Assembly: GCA_017960705.1 (NCBI GenBank)
Contig: JAGCYR010000176.1
Location: 1-7,014, forward strand
DNA length: 7,014 nucleotides
Direction: 5' to 3'
DNA from: Clostridia bacterium
GTDB lineage: Bacteria; Bacillota; Clostridia; Oscillospirales; CAG-272
Part shown: positions 5,577-7,014 of the stretch, piece by piece
How the letters are laid out: the number at the start of each line of letters is the position of its first letter
Position numbering within the stretch: the first letter of the stretch is position 1
Position numbers and translations under genes: made by a program
The notes under the pieces: generated by a model
The model's database searches: none
What the model saw: the letters and a program-made list of their open reading frames with translations, nothing else
Told to the model about the DNA's origin: nothing

Positions 5577-5605
5577 TTGACACCGGGGGAGAAACGGGGT
5601 ATAAT
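5577..5605 (+). promoter_or_regulatory. perfect consensus sigma-A promoter of the topoisomerase gene
   Basis: TTGACA (5577-5582), 17 bases, TATAAT (5600-5605): both hexamers match 6/6 at optimal spacing. Transcription would start near 5612, leaving about 38 bases of leader. The upstream 5497-5576 segment is AT-richer and contains the 10-bp palindrome CTATATATAG (5527-5536) and a short direct repeat CGGCAT-TT-CGGCAT (near 5544-5557). Confidence 0.88.
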
Positions 5606-5649
5606 GATTTAAGTGAACCAAAACCGCAATACCGGAGGAAACCGAACTC

Positions 5650-7014
5650 ATGGCGAAAAACGAATACAACGCGAGTTCCATCACGGTCCTGGAGGGGTTG
5701 GAACCGGTCAGACGGCGCCCGGGTATGTATATCGGGGACACCGACGTCAGAGGGCTTCACCACATGGTCTGGGAGATCGTCGACAACGCGGTCGACGAAG
5801 CCGCAAACGGCTATGCCGACAGAATCGACGTGACCATCCACCAGGACGGCTCGCTGACCGTCACCGACAACGGGCGCGGGATGCCGGTCGACATCCATCC
5901 CGGAACGCAGGTGCCGGGCATTGAACTGATCTTCACGAAACTGCACGCGGGCGGAAAGTTCGACGGAAAGAGCTATTCCTACGCGGGCGGTCTTCACGGC
6001 GTGGGCGCTTCCGTCGTCAACGCCTTGTCGCGCTGGCTGGTCGCCGAATCGATCCGCGACGGCAAACGCTACCGCATCGAGTTCGAGAGCCCCGAGGACG
6101 AACTCGGAAACGTCCGCTCGGGAGTCCTCAAACGCAAGCTCCGCGTCGTGGGGCGAGACGTTCCGGGGCACGGTTCGTCCGTGACTTTCATGCCCGACGA
6201 CCGCGTGTTCAACACGATCCACTTCGACTTCAACACCATCCAGAACAAGCTGCGCGAACTGGCGTTCCTGAACGCGGGGCTGACCATCACGTTCAAAGAC
6301 GAGCGACGCGTCGAGGGCGAAAACCATTTCGTCTACAGCTACAAGAACGGGCTGGTCGACTATATGAAGTTCTTCCATCAGGGGAAGAAACCGCTCTACG
6401 AGGAACCCATCCTGATCGCGGGCGAATCCGACGGCGTACGCCTGACCGCGGCGATCCAGCACACCGACGGCTACAACGAGACCATCCTCTCCTACGTCAA
6501 CAACATCCGCACCACCGAGGGCGGCACGCACGAGACCGGCTTCAAGACCGCCCTGACCAAGGTCTTCAACACCGCCGCCCGCGATCTCGGCGTACTGAAG
6601 GAAAAGGACGACAACTATATCGGCGAGGATCTCCGCGAGGGGCTGACCGTCATCCTGCTCGTCAAGATGAAAGAAGCCCAGTTCGAGGGGCAGACCAAGA
6701 CCAAACTCGGCAACATCTCGGTGCGCACGGCGGTCGAGACCATCGTGACCGAACAGCTCGGACGCTACACCCAGAACCGTAGCAATCAGGCGGTCGTGAA
6801 GGCGGCGCTTGAGAAGGCGAAGGCGGCGCGGGGCGTGCGCGAGGCGACCAAGAAGGCAAACGACCTCGCCCGTCAGAAGAACAGTCTCGAGGTCACGGCG
6901 CTGGTCGGCAAATTCGCCGCGAGCATCGGGCGCGACTACTCAAAAAACGATATGTTCATCGTCGAGGGAGACTCGGCGGGCGGGTCCGCGAAACAGGGGC
7001 GCGACCGGAACTTC
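5650..7014 (+). CDS. parE: type IIA DNA topoisomerase subunit B (ParE/GyrB), 3' end outside window
   Basis: The first 455 residues of the ATPase subunit of DNA topoisomerase IV or gyrase; the frame is open to the window edge, and about 180-200 residues should follow. The GHKL ATPase domain shows EGLEPVRRRPGMYIG (15-29), the general base E42 and N46 in WEIVDNAVDE, DNGRGMPVD (73-81), and the ATP-lid GGLHGVGASVVNAL (113-126). R136 in RDGK corresponds to the aminocoumarin-contact arginine of GyrB. The transducer domain has QTKTKLG (348-354), whose lysine contacts ATP. The Toprim domain opens with VEGDSAGGSAKQGRDR (438-453), with E439 as the catalytic glutamate. The segment before it (GKFAASIGRDYSKND) has no cysteine, and FTKLHAGGKFDGKSYSYAGG resembles clostridial ParE, so ParE is preferred over GyrB; a parC gene downstream would settle it. 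ATG 5650 has GGAGG (5634-5638) 11 bases upstream, a slightly long gap. Confidence 0.93.
   Translation, partial: MAKNEYNASSITVLEGLEPVRRRPGMYIGDTDVRGLHHMVWEIVDNAVDEAANGYADRIDVTIHQDGSLTVTDNGRGMPVDIHPGTQVPGIELIFTKLHAGGKFDGKSYSYAGGLHGVGASVVNALSRWLVAESIRDGKRYRIEFESPEDELGNVRSGVLKRKLRVVGRDVPGHGSSVTFMPDDRVFNTIHFDFNTIQNKLRELAFLNAGLTITFKDERRVEGENHFVYSYKNGLVDYMKFFHQGKKPLYEEPILIAGESDGVRLTAAIQHTDGYNETILSYVNNIRTTEGGTHETGFKTALTKVFNTAARDLGVLKEKDDNYIGEDLREGLTVILLVKMKEAQFEGQTKTKLGNISVRTAVETIVTEQLGRYTQNRSNQAVVKAALEKAKAARGVREATKKANDLARQKNSLEVTALVGKFAASIGRDYSKNDMFIVEGDSAGGSAKQGRDRNF

Noticed and set aside
3552..5741. 729-codon open frame on the minus strand across the Nudix, CvpA-like and topoisomerase genes
   Set aside because: It lies antisense to three well-supported genes, crosses the strong terminator and the consensus promoter, and has the Arg/Asp/Val-rich low-complexity look of a GC-rich shadow frame.
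5557..6531. 324-codon minus-strand frame opposite the topoisomerase gene
   Set aside because: Antisense to highly conserved GHKL ATPase motifs; no ribosome binding site or domain seen.

Overview
The window looks like chromosomal DNA of a GC-rich member of the Firmicutes, probably an uncultured or gut-type Clostridia. The grounds are strong AGGAGG-type ribosome binding sites, near-consensus sigma-A promoters (TTGACA-17 nt-TATAMT), TGA as the stop of five of the six complete reading frames, a CmpB-type small membrane protein typical of Clostridia, and an InlB-type (Listeria-Bacteroides) repeat lipoprotein. This placement is inference; there is no rRNA or other strict marker.

Layout from left to right. 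(1) Positions 1-817, minus strand: a lower-GC gene for a secreted lipoprotein made of InlB B-type beta-grasp modules. Its frame stops at a TAG in the middle of the fourth module, and the module clearly continues in the same frame to the window edge. (2) Positions 818-948: an AT-rich divergent promoter region with a dyad between the two promoters. (3) Positions 949-1161, plus: a 70-residue XRE-type DNA-binding protein, a natural candidate regulator of itself and of the lipoprotein. (4) Positions 1162-1616: a 455-base gap without a convincing gene, holding an imperfect tandem repeat, a 58-nt rod-like hairpin with 16-bp perfect arms, and a second 14-bp hairpin between convergent genes. (5) Positions 1617-2585, minus: a TIM-barrel sugar phosphate isomerase/epimerase-like enzyme with its own promoter. 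(6) Positions 2750-3127, plus: a CmpB-type four-helix membrane protein. (7) Positions 3225-5441, plus: a probable two-gene operon of an ADP-ribose pyrophosphatase-like Nudix hydrolase and a CvpA-like membrane protein with a large acidic C-terminal region, driven by a near-perfect promoter and closed by a strong terminator. (8) From 5650 to the right edge, plus: the 5' two thirds of a type IIA topoisomerase B subunit, better matched to ParE than GyrB, behind a perfect consensus promoter.

Most of the window is ordinary housekeeping or metabolic chromosome. I see no transposase, integrase, CRISPR array, tRNA or rRNA, and no clear new multi-gene system. The parts most worth a second look are the interrupted InlB-repeat lipoprotein with its divergent XRE gene and dyad, the repeat and hairpin cluster at 1283-1503, and the unassigned C-terminal domain of the CvpA-like protein.
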